Shown piece by piece: positions 1 through 12,284 of a stretch of 64,000 nucleotides of DNA; positions within the stretch are counted from its first letter, which is position 1; the number at the start of each line of letters is the position of its first letter. The DNA is from Struthidea cinerea (Eukaryota > Chordata > Aves > Passeriformes > Corcoracidae): contig VZTI01000618.1 in assembly GCA_013397865.1 (NCBI GenBank), positions 506,855-570,854 of the forward strand. The letters run 5' to 3'. The notes under the pieces were generated by a model. It did not search any database, was not told where the DNA came from, and saw nothing but the letters and a program-made list of their open reading frames with translations. A program made the translations under genes and the position numbers.

Positions 1-2279
1 TACCCACAGCCTTAGTTTCCAGTGAAGATGTGTAGGCTACAGTCAATACTCATAGGAATGCTCAAGGAAAGCACGAGGTTCTCAGTATCTGTGAATAACT
101 GCTGATGAAACTGCACAGCCAAGTGAAATTCCTGGGATGTCTCTCTCAATTTTGATAATATAAAAATTCATTATCCAGTTAGGTGAATGTGTGAGTGTGA
201 CTGAGGTGAAGGTGCTTGTTCTTACAAAATGTGAGTAATTGATTAAGTAGATAATAAATTAACATTGAACTATTCCAAATATAAACTGGCTTTATAATAT
301 GTACATATATAGCCTTATTCACATGAAGCTTACACAACCCTTATACAAGAAGGGCATAACCTTATCCTGGCTTGATTAATGTAGGATAATTGGATGATTG
401 TTTCTTTGTTAGAAAACTTTGGAGTCATTTGATACATGTGATTCACTGGAAGAAAAAGAGCTTAAAGAGATAGAAAAGACTTTGCAAAAAAACCCAAAAA
501 AACAAAAGAAACTAAATCTTTGCATGTTAAATAAGGACAGACACCATTTTCTTCAAACTCTGATGAGTGCTAAAATGAGTCCTATGAATTGGCTTAGTTG
601 TGGCATCCACAGATTTTCTGTCTGGTTAAAGTTTTGTCAAAGTCCCTTACTTAAAATGAGGACTTTGGAGGACAAAATGTAAGAGGAACATTTTAATTGT
701 CATTGGTCAGTCCTAGGGAACACAGGAGTCCTGAAGAACATATTTCTTAAGATTTTAATTAAGAGACTTCTTTCAACAACCTGCTGTCAGTCAGATTTGA
801 ACACTACTTTTTATATTTTCCTCTGCCTTCTTAAGTACATGCTCATACTTCCTGCATGTCGTGAATGAATAAACCAACCCACAAACAAAGGTTACCCTCT
901 GCTCTTACATCCTTCTGGTCCCTAGACATTTCTGACTGATGGAAATTGGATGTAGAGGCAAGGCAAACTACTCTGGCTAAATGCTTCTGAATAGGATGAT
1001 GGTCTGCTGCTACATAAATCCTGTGTGCTGTCAGATCCCTGGAGCATTCTTTGTTCTGGCCTTGGAGAGACTTCTTGTCAGCCCACCGGACAGTAAGAAG
1101 AAAACTGCAGTTGATTCTGTCAGAACATCACACTAAATGAAGAAAGTGATGATTCTCCCTACATGTACTTTCAAACTTCTTTTTCAGAGTTACCCCTGGT
1201 TCTAGCTCAGTTAGAAAAGGCTGAGGAAAAAAAAAGAATTTGCCTTTTAATTATCCAAATGTTCTTTTCAGACAACAGCTACCGGTGCAATTTCCTTGAA
1301 CAACATGTATTTTTTCTCTGCAGAGTGTTGCAAACAGGGAGAATATAGGACAGATGGGGAAGAGGAAAAGGTGGTAAAATTAATAGAAATATTGTGCAAT
1401 AATTTTTCTAAATCTTTCCTTTCTGATGTACTGTGTTGTAATCATACACAACTCATGCCACTTACCACTTGAAACTGCAAGCAGTAGAGATTAAACAGTA
1501 AGCAGTTTCTGAGGAAGTAGAGTGGGGTGATAAAGCTTGTTGATGGGGCTGTTATTCAGGGTAGTAGAAATGACAGCCCACATGGATAAAGTGTCGTAGA
1601 AGGACCTTATGATACTGAATGATTAGACAATAAAATGGCACAAGAATTCAATATAGTTAATGTAAAGTGATGTACAAAAGAAAAAAATCTAACTTCACCT
1701 ATAAAATGATGAGCTCTGAGGACTTTAGGAATGAAATTCTGGGGTATCAGCTCAGTGTTCATTAGCAGCAAAAACAAATCAGGTGTTAAGAAATGCTAGG
1801 AAAAAGATTTTTAAAAACCCAGAAAATATCACTTTACTGTATAAATTCATTTTTTATCTGCTCTTTGAGTAATACGTACAATCTCAGCTCCCCCATTCAA
1901 GTTTAAACTAAGTATCCAATCCATGTAACACTTTGGCAATACAGCCACCTCAGATCGACTATGACAAACATGTAAAAAATCATGAGATGCATAGAAAAAG
2001 TGGGCATGGATCTCCTGCAGCACAAGCACTAGGAGAGGAGAGCAGCTATACCTACAAGTTAGTAGTTGAAAAGTTCACCATAGAAGAGGAGAAGGTCCCC
2101 ATGGCATGTACGTAAGCTACGGAATTTCTTGCCACAGGATATTGCAGATGATAAAAGTTTATGGAGTTCAAAAAGCAACTACAAAAATATACAGTGAGAG
2201 GGCTAGTAAGTTCAAAGACATCATCAGCTAAGGAAGCTGTGTGTTCCAAATTGCTGGATTGTGTTTTGGGCAAATGTCA
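1..2279. other. No gene seen: AT-rich unique DNA
   Basis: I see no gene here. The longest ATG-initiated frame is 87 codons (419-682, +). Its lysine-rich first half is explained by A-rich DNA, and it has no recognisable domain. A pyrimidine-rich stretch ending in CTGCAG at about 1303-1322 looks like a splice acceptor and is followed by a roughly 44-codon open frame, but no partner exon or donor supports it. Frames of 60 codons overlap on both strands at 1847-2115, which is the behaviour of random sequence. Confidence 0.7.
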
Positions 2280-2374
2280 CTTTGTGCTTGCCTTGTTGTT
2301 ACACTGCTAGATAAAAGATGCTGAGCTAGATAGACCATCAGTCTGGTCCAGCACAAGTGTTTTTATGTTCTTTT
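2280..2374 (+). mobile_element. Old CR1-type LINE 3' end (sauropsid/L3-like)
   Basis: The segment contains TGCTGAGCTAGATAGACC, then ATCAGTCTGGTCCAGCA, and ends in TTTTTATGTTCTTTTGTG. This order ("gctagatggaccatcagtctgatccag...cttatgttctt") is the familiar 3' end of old CR1-type LINEs in turtles, crocodilians and birds. Only the tail is present, as expected from 5'-truncated retroposition. No reverse-transcriptase frame can be read upstream. The subfamily is not assigned. The call rests on remembered consensus phrases. Confidence 0.6.
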
Positions 2375-2589
2375 GTGACATAGGTGGGGTTGTCAAAGTG
2401 GAAAGGATGAAGCCCCAACTCTGTTGAAACAAGAAAACTCCACTCTCTTCAGCAGGGTTGTGAAACAAACTTCATTCAAAGGCTCTTTTTACAAAAAGGC
2501 ATCGTTCAAGTACATATATATTTGCAACTGAAGTGTTCATAGGGTGGTAAATACAGTTTTATGTACAGATTTTAAGTCTCCCAAGGAGA

Positions 2590-2700
2590 GATGAATTGAT
2601 TGATCACATTTTAGAGATGGAGAGGAAGTATGCAAAGACTGGCATAGAGGTGCTTTGAGTCAGTGACTTAAACTCAGGATTGCAACTTACAACACCTTTG
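2590..2700 (+). mobile_element. Possible MIR-like SINE fragment (weak)
   Basis: CACATTTTAGAGATGGAGAGG, then GTCAGTGACTTAAACTCAGG, loosely follow the MIR core order (cattttacagatgaggaaa ... agtgacttgccc ... gaacccagg). The middle is poorly matched. It lies about 200 bp downstream of the CR1 tail. It could be chance. Confidence 0.25.
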
Positions 2701-5700
2701 TTTCTATTTTTGAGAAAGCCAGGGCCATGGTGTGAGACATGGTCAGGTCAGGTCATTGGAAATATTTGCTCTTGAATCAGGGATATTGATTTGATTTCAC
2801 TGAGAAGAAAGGCATTTCTGGGAGTATTTATCTGTAACTACAGTTTATTGCTTCTGTTTTGTCCATTAGGATGCTCTCTGCTTTATTTCTTGATGTTAAT
2901 TTACTGCACCTCAGTGAATCTAAAGTATGAGGTTTTTTCTGGCATTTTAGCAAGTAAAATGTGATTCTGAGAACTCAAAAAAATCATGACCTAACCTTTC
3001 CCAACATAATGATAATAATGATACCATTTACAGGAAAAAATTGCTTTAAATTGGTTAGAAAACACTTCTGTTAAAAGACACCTTACCAACACGAGGGAAG
3101 AAAAGGCAGAGTACATTTTCATAGTTAATTTTGGTTAAATAGGCTAACGAATGTTTTCTGCATAGCAGCCAAGATTGCCATGTGGCTGCAATCGCTGCTG
3201 GGAGAAAATGCTGCTTGTTTTTCCTTTTCAGTTTGTTCTTGGATTCTGTGCCTGGCTTTATATGGATCCTGTGCATGGCATCAACAAATTAAAAAAATGA
3301 CTTGTCTGGTGCCTGAGAAATAGAGCTCCTAATAGGGTGCCATGTGTCTGGCCTATTCAGGAGATGGATTTGCATTCCCTTCACAGATTTTTGCATGCAA
3401 TTTTCTGTGTTTGAGCATAGAGTTAGAGCACAACATCCACATAACCGATCCCAGAAGGTTTTGGGTTCTGAACAAAAAGGCCTGGGGTGAGAATAAAACC
3501 TAGTAATACCCAGAGTACCAAGCCTTGCCTCAAGTTGGTTACTGTGCAGAAGTTAAGCTTGGAGCAGACTAAGAGATGCACAAATCAACCATGATTGTAC
3601 CAGCGTCTGTGCCAAACCCTCTGTTTTCAGCACTGAAGGATTGACTCTCCCTACTCTTAAACCTTTAGGCATGAGGTTTACACTCTGCTTCATTCTTTGT
3701 AGGTGCCTGTTTACAGTCCAAAGTCCTTCCAAAACCCTGAGTTTTGCTTAGAATAAGGTTGTCAGAGAAATAACTTCTCAACTCTTTGCCTCCTCCTTGG
3801 AGCCCCACAGGAGCACTTCAGTCATGTTTTTCATGACTTTTCTCTGTAATTGTCAGTGATAATAACTTTTTTTTTAAAACAGAAAAGGAATCTGGTCTTT
3901 ATAATCAACTGACAGCAGGAGCTGGGGTTTCCAAAAAAGCATCAGAGATGGTGAGATTCATGACAAAAGTCTGCCTCAGGAGACCTGCTTTCATCTTTTA
4001 CTCTCTCCATCTTTTTCCTTGCTTACAGGCTGCAGCAGTGAAGCTCCAAATAAGCCTCAAATAGTACTAAAAAAAAAAAAAAACAAAACTTGGAAACTCA
4101 CCTATTGTGACTGCAAATAATACTGTTGGAGTGGCAGCAGCTTTTCTGTTCTTGCTGAGCTTTCAGATTTGATCTGTCCTGAAACAGAAGCTACCCATGG
4201 TGTGAAGTAGACTTTGGTCTGAAACTGCAGTGGCTGTAATTAAACTTAATTGAAACCAGGTCTGTGAGACAGAGGGACAAATGTCTTTAGGAGCATCACT
4301 ACAGCTGCATCACTTCTGAGTAGAAACCACATTAACAAGGGGAAAATAAAACCCAATATAAGGTACTGTGGGTAAACTAGCACTGTGTAATGCCCCAGAT
4401 TGTACTGCAGGAAGAATTTATGGTAGAACTATAAAGCTATTGGGCTTTTTGTAAGTATAAAAAGTATAAGGATGCATAGCAGTTTTAAATATATGTATTT
4501 CCTTTCTGTTGGTCCTTTACAGGTTATTTCACTATATTTTTTTTTGCTTATGTCTAGTCACAGGGGAAAGCTGATTAAGTGGTCTAATTTTTCCTTATCT
4601 CCTATCTTCACTGCTTGACCTTCCTGTTTGAGTGCATTGGGTATTTCCAACTGAGTTTCTATTATGAAATCCAGATTGTGTTCTGCAAATATGTAGTTTC
4701 TGATGAGCTACAAGAGAAACACAGGTGAGTTTCTGACAGCAACATGCTTGAGTTCTTGCCAGCTCATCTTACGGGCTTCCAGAGGCTTCAAAGTAACCAC
4801 GTTGTGCAGAATCTGCCATTTTGACAAACTCTGTGATTCTGGTGCCCTGGGGCTGGATTTCCTGCGAGTCTGCAGACTCCCTGCCATACATGCATGAACC
4901 ACAGGAGCTTCTGATCAGCTTTCCATGTGAGATCTGAAGTCTGGGCTCGTTATCTTTTTCAGCTGAGACTCTTCATAAAGCATGCAGTAGTTCCTAACAC
5001 AAACTGGGGATCCCAGGAACCCCGGGAGCACCACCTCTGCATCAGTGCTGCTCTCCCATGCTACCCTGACAGCCAACAACCAAGCTCAAAGCTGTTTTGT
5101 TGCCCATCAGACCTTTTGATATCGTTACAACCAGTAGGAAAAGATGAACAGGGAATAACGGGGAGATTCTAGCACACTGTGAAGGATTACTGTGATGAAC
5201 TGGGGAAAGGCAAACCTTGCTGCTGTAGTCTCCTGCCTCTGCAGCACACAGCCTGGAAACCCCGAGGACTTCAGCTCTGTTATTCACTCCTGCAACACTG
5301 TGTTTGGCAGCCTTGTAGGTTCCTCTCCGAGCCAGCGATCTCATGGCTTCAAACCCATTGCTGCGGAAGAGCAGCCAGCAGTTTTCCAAACTCAGCTGTA
5401 AATTGCAGCACTCCTGTAACTTCCTGCAGTCAAAAGAGCCATGCCAGGTACCTCACAGCTTGTGCTTCTTCCAAATGTTGTTGTGGGTGTCTCAGATGGT
5501 ACGGGGCATATATGGTTGTGCTGCAGAATTTCCTGTCATTTTCTTTCAATGGAATGTTTTAATTCTTTCAAGCAGAATCTTAACACAATTAATTTTCAAC
5601 AGCAATTTCTACTTAACATTTCATTCTGAAATGAAAGGCTGTATTACTTGGAATTTCAGAATACTTTGTAAAATGGAAACAGTTAATTTAGATCAGGTCA

Positions 5701-6545
5701 GCATTGGCATTTGAAGAGATGGGACCTGGAACTCTTCTGGCTCCTTCAACTCTCTCTGATAGAATCTCCTTGGTTTCTCCCAGAAAAACCCTTAGAATAC
5801 TGATGCTCACATACACTGTTTCATACTCATTTAATCTAGTTCCTTGTCTAAGACACTTCACAAATTATTGTAATATTGCCATTACTAGTCAGAAATATTA
5901 TATCTAATTATGCTAACACTGCAGCACTGGCTTCACCGGTGAGATCAGATTCTATCTGACCCATTTGAGTTATTTTCCTTCAAATACCATCCCAGGCTGT
6001 CCCTTCAGGATGAAAACTCTCACCAGCCCGGTCTTCTCTTAGTTGTCCCCTTGCCAAACACTTCCACTCTGTTGTTGCTCACTCCTATTGCTCTATATCG
6101 TACATTTATAAAATGCACATAAGTTCTCCAGATGTGTAAATATTTGGTTTGTTTAAATGCAAGTCGTAAGTACTGCTTTTTTCCTTCTTTCAATTTGTTA
6201 GTGTCATATTTGTTGCTTCCAGGAGTAATTAGACTCCAAGTTTTTCAGGAAAGGGAACACATTTTCTGGCTTGGCACAGGGAACCCCAATCTTGACCAAG
6301 ACCAGGAGGCATTGCTATAACATAAATAAATAATAACAGCTCTAAAAATCTTTTCGTCACCTTAATGGCTATGTGATCTCTGTGCATTTTTCTGATCACT
6401 GTAAGTAGTTGTAGAAAGCATTGTGATAACGTCAATAGAAGCATGGTATGGTAATGTAAAATTAATGAGCTAGATGGTAATCTTTTTAAGCAAATCGTGT
6501 TCTGTAATACAGCACACCCTCTCAATTAGTCTGTTCTCAGGAGCC
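2701..6545. other. No gene seen: unique DNA with an ORF-dense patch
   Basis: An A15 tract lies at 4069-4083. Between 5042 and 5714 open frames of 115 (-), 127 (+) and 123 (+) codons overlap in conflicting frames where GC content rises locally. None has a recognisable domain, and no frame is favoured over the others. GGTGAGATCAGATTCTATCT at about 5939-5958 resembles the 'gagatcagaatctggccc' phrase of old amniote repeats, but is too short to annotate. Confidence 0.6.
4069..4083. repeat. Poly(A) tract, 15 A
   Basis: This is an uninterrupted run of 15 A followed by CAAAAC. The upstream 150 bp do not resemble a processed gene copy or a known SINE, so a retroposon tail is not demonstrated. Confidence 0.9.
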
Positions 6546-6559
6546 AAGGAATCAGTGTA

Positions 6560-6670
6560 TTGTGTGTCGAGTGCACGGTAAAATTGACTGCGTTACTCAG
6601 GAAGATCAGCGCAGCTGATAGCCAAAGTGAATAGCCTCGTATGGAACGTAACCTTACAGTGCGGAGCGTT
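6560..6670. other. Local CpG cluster in CpG-poor DNA
   Basis: Eight CpG dinucleotides fall between 6568 and 6668 (6568, 6576, 6591, 6610, 6638, 6647, 6662, 6667), while the surrounding kilobases have very few. It is too short and too AT-rich for a conventional CpG island. It could be an unmethylated regulatory element, a conserved noncoding element or a younger unidentified insertion. No open frame or promoter motif explains it. Confidence 0.5.
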
Positions 6671-6679
6671 ACAGAGGGG

Positions 6680-8419
6680 ATTCATGGGACTTTCATGTTT
6701 TTAATGTCCCACAAGTATTTGTTAGTAAAGAGAAGGAGACTTCAGTGACTTATTTTATGAAAACCAAATTAAGGAACCTGGGCTGTAGTCTTCTGAAAGC
6801 CTTTGCTCTCCCAGAGCACCAATCATGTCATTAATGAAAGGTATGACTAGCAGGGGGGTTGAAGATCTGTTTCATACTTTCCGTGGCTATTACCTCTCAA
6901 ATCATTTAGACTAAGATTCAGACTTTTTTACCTGGTGCAATTGATATCTGAATCACTCCATAGTAAACATTATGAAGCATGATACCGAGTAGAAAAGGTA
7001 TGTGATGTGCAGTCATGGCAACTGACCTCCCAGTCTTGAGGGAAAAGTTCCTTGGTGGAGGGAAGCCTGGGGGTTGTACAATGCTGACAAGGAATAGGAT
7101 TATGCTGCTTTATCTGATACTTTGTGAACACCAAGCAGAGTTTACTTCAGTTCTACCTCTGCTGCCTTTTTTGCCTGTGCATGGTACGCTCTGGGCAACA
7201 CACAGATATCATCAACACAGAAGAGCTGCAAGCTGATGGATAAAACTCACTGCAGTAGCAGTGATACAGAGAATGTATTTGATCCTATAGCTCACTCTGA
7301 GAAACTTCCAGTTTCTTTAATGAGCTCCATGGGAATTTGATTAAAGATTTTCAGACTGGGTTCGTTATTTCTGATGAAGTACTAGTGAAGAAATTCATTA
7401 ATGGAACAATTTCTGGAGGCTAGGACTTAAATTTGGTTTACATCATGAGAGAGATTAATTTCATCTCAAGCTATAGCTCAGTGGACATTAATCTATATTA
7501 CAGTTCTGCAGCCAGTGAAAGTAGAAACTTGTGTTTGGGATCAAAAACTGATAATATAGCCAGTCATGAGTCAAACAAGAACTAGTATAAAATTTTTTTG
7601 ACTTTCAGAAAATTCTGATGAGATATTGATGTACTGAAAGTTTTGACTTCGTATAATAACTCCAATTTAGAAGAAATGTAGATCATCTTATGTTTTATTT
7701 TGTAAACCAAATATGTCCTGATTTGTTTGAATGCTTGGGGGAAGACACCCTAAACTACAGAAATGAGAGACTGATGCTGACTATAAAGGAAGATTAAGCT
7801 TATCTTCTATTTTAAACTACTGCATGCTAAAATCTCACTCTATCTCTTGTAGAAGAATCATCTCCACAATGTCAAAATAGTGATAATGGTAGAATAATGC
7901 TAAAGATACATCAACTCCAATTTTTCATTCCATGTCCCTAACCTCTCAAAAAATAACCAAATAAAAAACCCATGCTTTCTTCATCACAGAGACCAAAATA
8001 ATATTTTATGTTTTTCCTTATGTTCTTTTATTGCATTTAGTTGCAATTTACTGCAATGACATTACTTGGAGAATATTGGTCATTTGGCAATGGGCTTCCA
8101 TTCATTTCAAAAAGCAGGCATCACTTTCCATCTTAAGCAATTGCAGTGTACAGCGTTAAGGGTGTCTACATTAATGTAGTTCACTTTATGAAAAAGCTAC
8201 TGGACTCTATTTTATTTATTAACAATGTTAGAGACTGTATTTTCATTCAGGTCTTCAGCAGTGGCTAGACAAAAGAGCTATTTATTATATACAGAAAAGT
8301 TATCAACAGCTTCAATTACAAAAATCTCCCTTTGTTCAAGTGGCAAATCAAAATCCTGGAAAATTTCCTGCCTCTTTGGGTTTTGTCTGAAAGTTAATTT
8401 ATCAGTTGGCATACCACTG
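6680..8419. other. No gene seen
   Basis: This is AT-rich unique sequence. The only ATG frames above 60 codons are 73 codons at 7015-7236 (+) and the first part of 8225-8446 (+), neither with a recognisable domain. I see no repeat I can name. Confidence 0.6.
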
Positions 8420-8490
8420 GGTCCAAACCTGCTTTTACTGAAGTAAGTGGGAATTTTGCCATTGGCTTTGATGGGAGCAGGTGCACGCCC
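8420..8490. repeat. Old amniote interspersed repeat fragment
   Basis: AAGTAAGTGGGAATTTTGCC followed by ATTGGCTTTGATGGGAGCAG matches the phrase 'aatgggagttttgccattgacttcaatgggagcagg', which recurs in turtle, crocodilian and bird genomes as debris of an ancestral repeat. I cannot name the family. Similar phrases recur at 36310-36540 and 58676-58725. Confidence 0.45.
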
Positions 8491-8499
8491 CTAATGAGG

Positions 8500-10526
8500 T
8501 GTGTAATGGAAATGGTGTACACACAAAAAACCTGGACACAGTCAGCATGAGAAACACTGAATAAGAAGAAGGATTTCTCAGAATCCCAGAGCACGTGAAC
8601 AGTGTGTTGCAGTGACATTTAAACATTGACAAGAAAAGTGAAGAGATCAAATGAAAGAATAGAATAGACAAGAAGATACTGTCACACTGGAACAATTCAC
8701 TTCGTGCTTGGAAAAGTTTATAAAAACCTTGAATAGAGAGGGAAAGGGCATCATGATAAATGGGAACACCTAAGCCACAGTAGATCAGCTGATAACACAG
8801 TCATCTTTGCCAAAATCCCTGAAGACCTTGAAGCACTGATGAGAGAATTAATCATGAAAAGTAGGCTTGAGCAATTGGGATTGGAAGAGCTGAGTTGTCC
8901 CCAGTGAAACTTGACCCCAACCTTCAACCTGTATTGAAATCAAGTATGACCCAAACCTTTGCTGAAGTATGAAAAAAGGCAAAGAAAGTTTTTTTCACCT
9001 CATTATTCCTCATTTCATTCACTGTACTCAGCATAGGGTGCTGTGAATAATCTCAGACTGGTATCAACTAAAATAGCACCAGAACAGCAAGACACTATGA
9101 CTTTATCAGCCAGTGTTGTATCCACAACAGTAATTAGCCCTGCTTCTCAGTGGTGAGGAAGGGCATGTTAATGAGGCTGAGTGAAGTGATAACTAATCCT
9201 GAGGAAGCTACCGTGTGAACCAAGGAAGACACTGGCTTTGTGCTGGGCTGCTCTGTGAGGATCAGATCCTGTGGTGTTAACTGGGTGTGTTCAGCACAGT
9301 GAGATCCAGCACACAGCAGGACGTGTGTGTCCTGGGCAATGTACGTGCCAGGCTGCTGCAGGAGAGGCTGTGCTTGAAGAAACTTCATGGTACCTCATGT
9401 TCAGGAGCAAGAATGATAAAGTCAGAAGAGGAAGACTGTGGCCACCTTCATGCTGCAATCTTAAAACAAGTTATTTGCTTTGCCCTTGGGTGAGATATGT
9501 GATAAGACAGGCAGAAGACAGGGGAAAAGAAATAGATGCTGACTGATGCTCTGTTTCTCCTGTTGATTGGCACAATGTTTATTTCCTGGTTGTGATGAAA
9601 GAACCAGGCTTGTTTTACCAGAAGGTGCTAATACTCATGTGATGAGTACAAGGAGTACTCACATCCTGAGTCCCTGGCTGTCTGAAGCAAGAGTGGGTGT
9701 TTGCACTGCCAGAGCTGGGCTGTGCGTTGTGCAGAAAAAAAGGAGGTGTTCTGTGGTCTGGGCTTGGAAGGGTTTTTTCAGACATTTGATGGTAGTTCTG
9801 GTTTGTTGGTTTTATTTCTTTCACAAATGTCGCTCTGAGTCTGAACAGCATCCTTGAGGGACATCTTTGTTGGACATAACTACTGTTTACTTATCCACAT
9901 TTAGTGTTTTATCTTGGCCACAAACTGAAGCACACATAATGAGGAAAAGAACATCACTCATTATTTGTCTTCTGGATTGGCAGAGTTGCATGGGTGAAGG
10001 CAGATGAGGATCTCTTGGGATACTGCAGCTATTGTGGTAGGAAATTTTTCCAGTTAGATATTTGAATGAGATCTGGGAGATGAATGTAATTTGTCTCTAG
10101 TTTTATTTTTAGTGATTTCACTTTTCTGTCTTAAGTATTTAATTCCCTTTTATTGTCATTATTTATTACCAGGGCTGTTGTGAAATGCATCCAGTTCCAG
10201 TCCTCCAACTCCTTCTTCCTAAACTTAATTTTTGTCAATGGAATAATTTCCTGTAAAACATCTAATTGTTGGCTTATTGGCAAATTACATGCATGAGCTT
10301 TTTAAAAACTGACTAAGGCCAGCACCAATTAAACGTCTGGTGCCAAGTCTCTTACTTGCTGATGGAATAAATGAGAATTTCAGTTGTTTCAGAGATGACT
10401 GTGTTTTTGGACAGTGAAAACTTAAGAACATTAGCTTCCTAGTTCCTTGCTACAGTATCGGTATTTGTGTTCCTATAGCTCCATTCTTAGACAATTTTAA
10501 TACTTTTGTTGACACAACTTTCCTGT
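8500..10526. other. No gene seen
   Basis: Overlapping frames of 84 (-), 91 (+), 96 (+) and 78 (-) codons crowd 9134-9857, where stop codons are locally sparse on both strands. This symmetry argues against a single coding frame. No domain, signal sequence or splice pair can be supported. Confidence 0.6.
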
Positions 10527-10606
10527 TGGGTAGGAAATGCTGTTATCATAATCATTATCAAAATTTTTCAATTGGGAAAACAGAACCCCAAGAAACTATA
10601 GTGATG
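10527..10606 (+). mobile_element. Probable MIR-like SINE fragment
   Basis: GTAGGAAATGCTGTTATCAT, ATCATTATC, TTTTTCAATTGGGAAAACAG and CCCCAAGAAACT follow the MIR core order (ggtaggtactattattatcc, cattttacagatgaggaaac, gaggcacagagaagt). The tRNA head and the 3' tail are not visible. Confidence is moderate because the match is diverged and was judged by eye. Confidence 0.4.
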
Positions 10607-10609
10607 TTT

Positions 10610-12250
10610 ATATTACAGAATACATACATGCAGGAGAAGAAGCCACCTTTCCTGAAGGGGACAATTGTGTATACAGGAGTGCTTTCTGTGATGAACTTTT
10701 CATTGGATCTGTCAAGTGATAGGCTAGACTGAGAAAGGGGAATTCCATGCTGTATTTTTGCATCTTTACCAGAAGACTTTGTTCATATAAAATCCATGGA
10801 GGAAATCATAACTCTCTAGCCAAAATGGCTTGCACAGGCTGTGGTATCTGGGATGGAGAATGAGTCAGATCTTATGTGAGAATCCCTGGAGGTGACCCCT
10901 TTCCCCCATAGCCCTGCTGAACTGGGACTTCCCTCATTGCAGGCAAAAAATATCTGCAAAAGCAATTACTAAAAGCATTTTTTCTTGAAAGCAGTGCCTT
11001 CCACTAAGTAATATTTGGGACCAAAATACCAACAGGAACATTTTTGTCTTGCTCTTCACAAAGACAGCATCTCTAGGATCTCTGTACTTGGGTTTTTAGC
11101 AGCTGGTGTGTGCTTCTTCTGTGTGTATTCTTTCGAAGTATGAAACACACCACACTGATTAAGGGTAGGCTGTGATGAACACCTTAACTCCAAACACACA
11201 GAGCTGCTCTGTAGTGGACAAAAAGTCACATGCCTTTAACTATACCTTAGGGGAGGTTCAGCTCCTCACCTATGCCTAAAATTTATTGTTCAAGCTTGTA
11301 TTTAACCTGAACTTTAAATTATTCTCTACTCTAAAGGAAAGGAATAAAGAATCAACAAATATGGGAAAACATATGGGCTTTACTTTAGCTGTGAGTTATT
11401 AAAAATATAAATTTTGGGGGGCTATTTTCTTTGATTATGTACAAAATGTCATCTAATTCTTTCATGAAAGCTAATTTTAAATTTTTATTTTCTTTTAGAT
11501 TTATTCTCTCCCCCTCCCAATACACAAATAAAAAGGTTAAGAAGTGGAGTTTGACTTCTGTGCTCCTGAATTTTCTTTAAAAGTCATGGAGCTGTCAGGA
11601 TGATGAGTTATTGGTTGTCAATAAAGTAACTATTGATCATAATCTTCCAAAATTCATCCTTCATATGTGTGTAAAAACAGAATATGCTGTGAACTGCAGA
11701 ACAGAATTAATTACTTTGTCCCCGAGGGAAGAGCAGATAATTACCAAATAACATTTCTATCAAAGCTGTAGCTAAGTCCTGAGTATTACGTGAAGCAAAT
11801 TCCGCACTCCTACAAAATGAATAAACTTGTTGGTACTTTCACACAAATTAAGCCTTGTAACATTTCAGTAAAAATCCCATTAGGAATGTCCTCATTTTTA
11901 TAATTAATTTGAATTTCTTTAAGGACAAAGGAAAAATAAATGTTGGAAAGAGTTAGCATATATTCAGAAGTCTTATGCTTTCCTGTGGATATTTTTAACA
12001 CTGTGTTTATGTTATTTTTTAAGGATTCTTTTATCACTTGTTGATCAATATCATTTAAAAGACTTTCGTATTGCTTTCATATTGTACTGGGATTGTTGAA
12101 ATATAAATTTTGGAAAGCAGTATTGTAGTGAAGGGATAATTTATGCTTTGTGCTAATTCCCTCCTATCTATTGACATAAATTACAGCTTTGAGAGAAGGA
12201 GATGCCTGAAGCTCTCATTACTTTATGTACCAGCTTGAGCTCAAAGAGCA
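10610..12250. other. No gene seen: strongly AT-rich
   Basis: Stretches around 11340-12100 are very AT-rich with frequent stops in all frames. The largest ATG frame is 75 codons (11810-12037, -). I see no repeat I can name. Confidence 0.65.
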
Positions 12251-12253
12251 GAG

Positions 12254-12281
12254 GAGATTTTGCAGCTGAGATTTTGCAGCT
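12254..12281. repeat. 14-bp exact tandem duplication
   Basis: GAGATTTTGCAGCT occurs twice head to tail with no mismatch. The exactness suggests recent slippage. Confidence 0.95.
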
Positions 12282-12284
12282 AAC

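Noticed and set aside
419..682. 87-codon Lys/Glu-rich frame
   Set aside because: The charged stretch comes from A-rich DNA (AAAAAAACCCAAAAAAAC). No similarity or gene context.
1319..1460. Acceptor-like TTTTTCTCTGCAG followed by a 44-codon open frame
   Set aside because: There is no convincing donor or matching exon, and such signals are frequent by chance in AT-rich vertebrate DNA.
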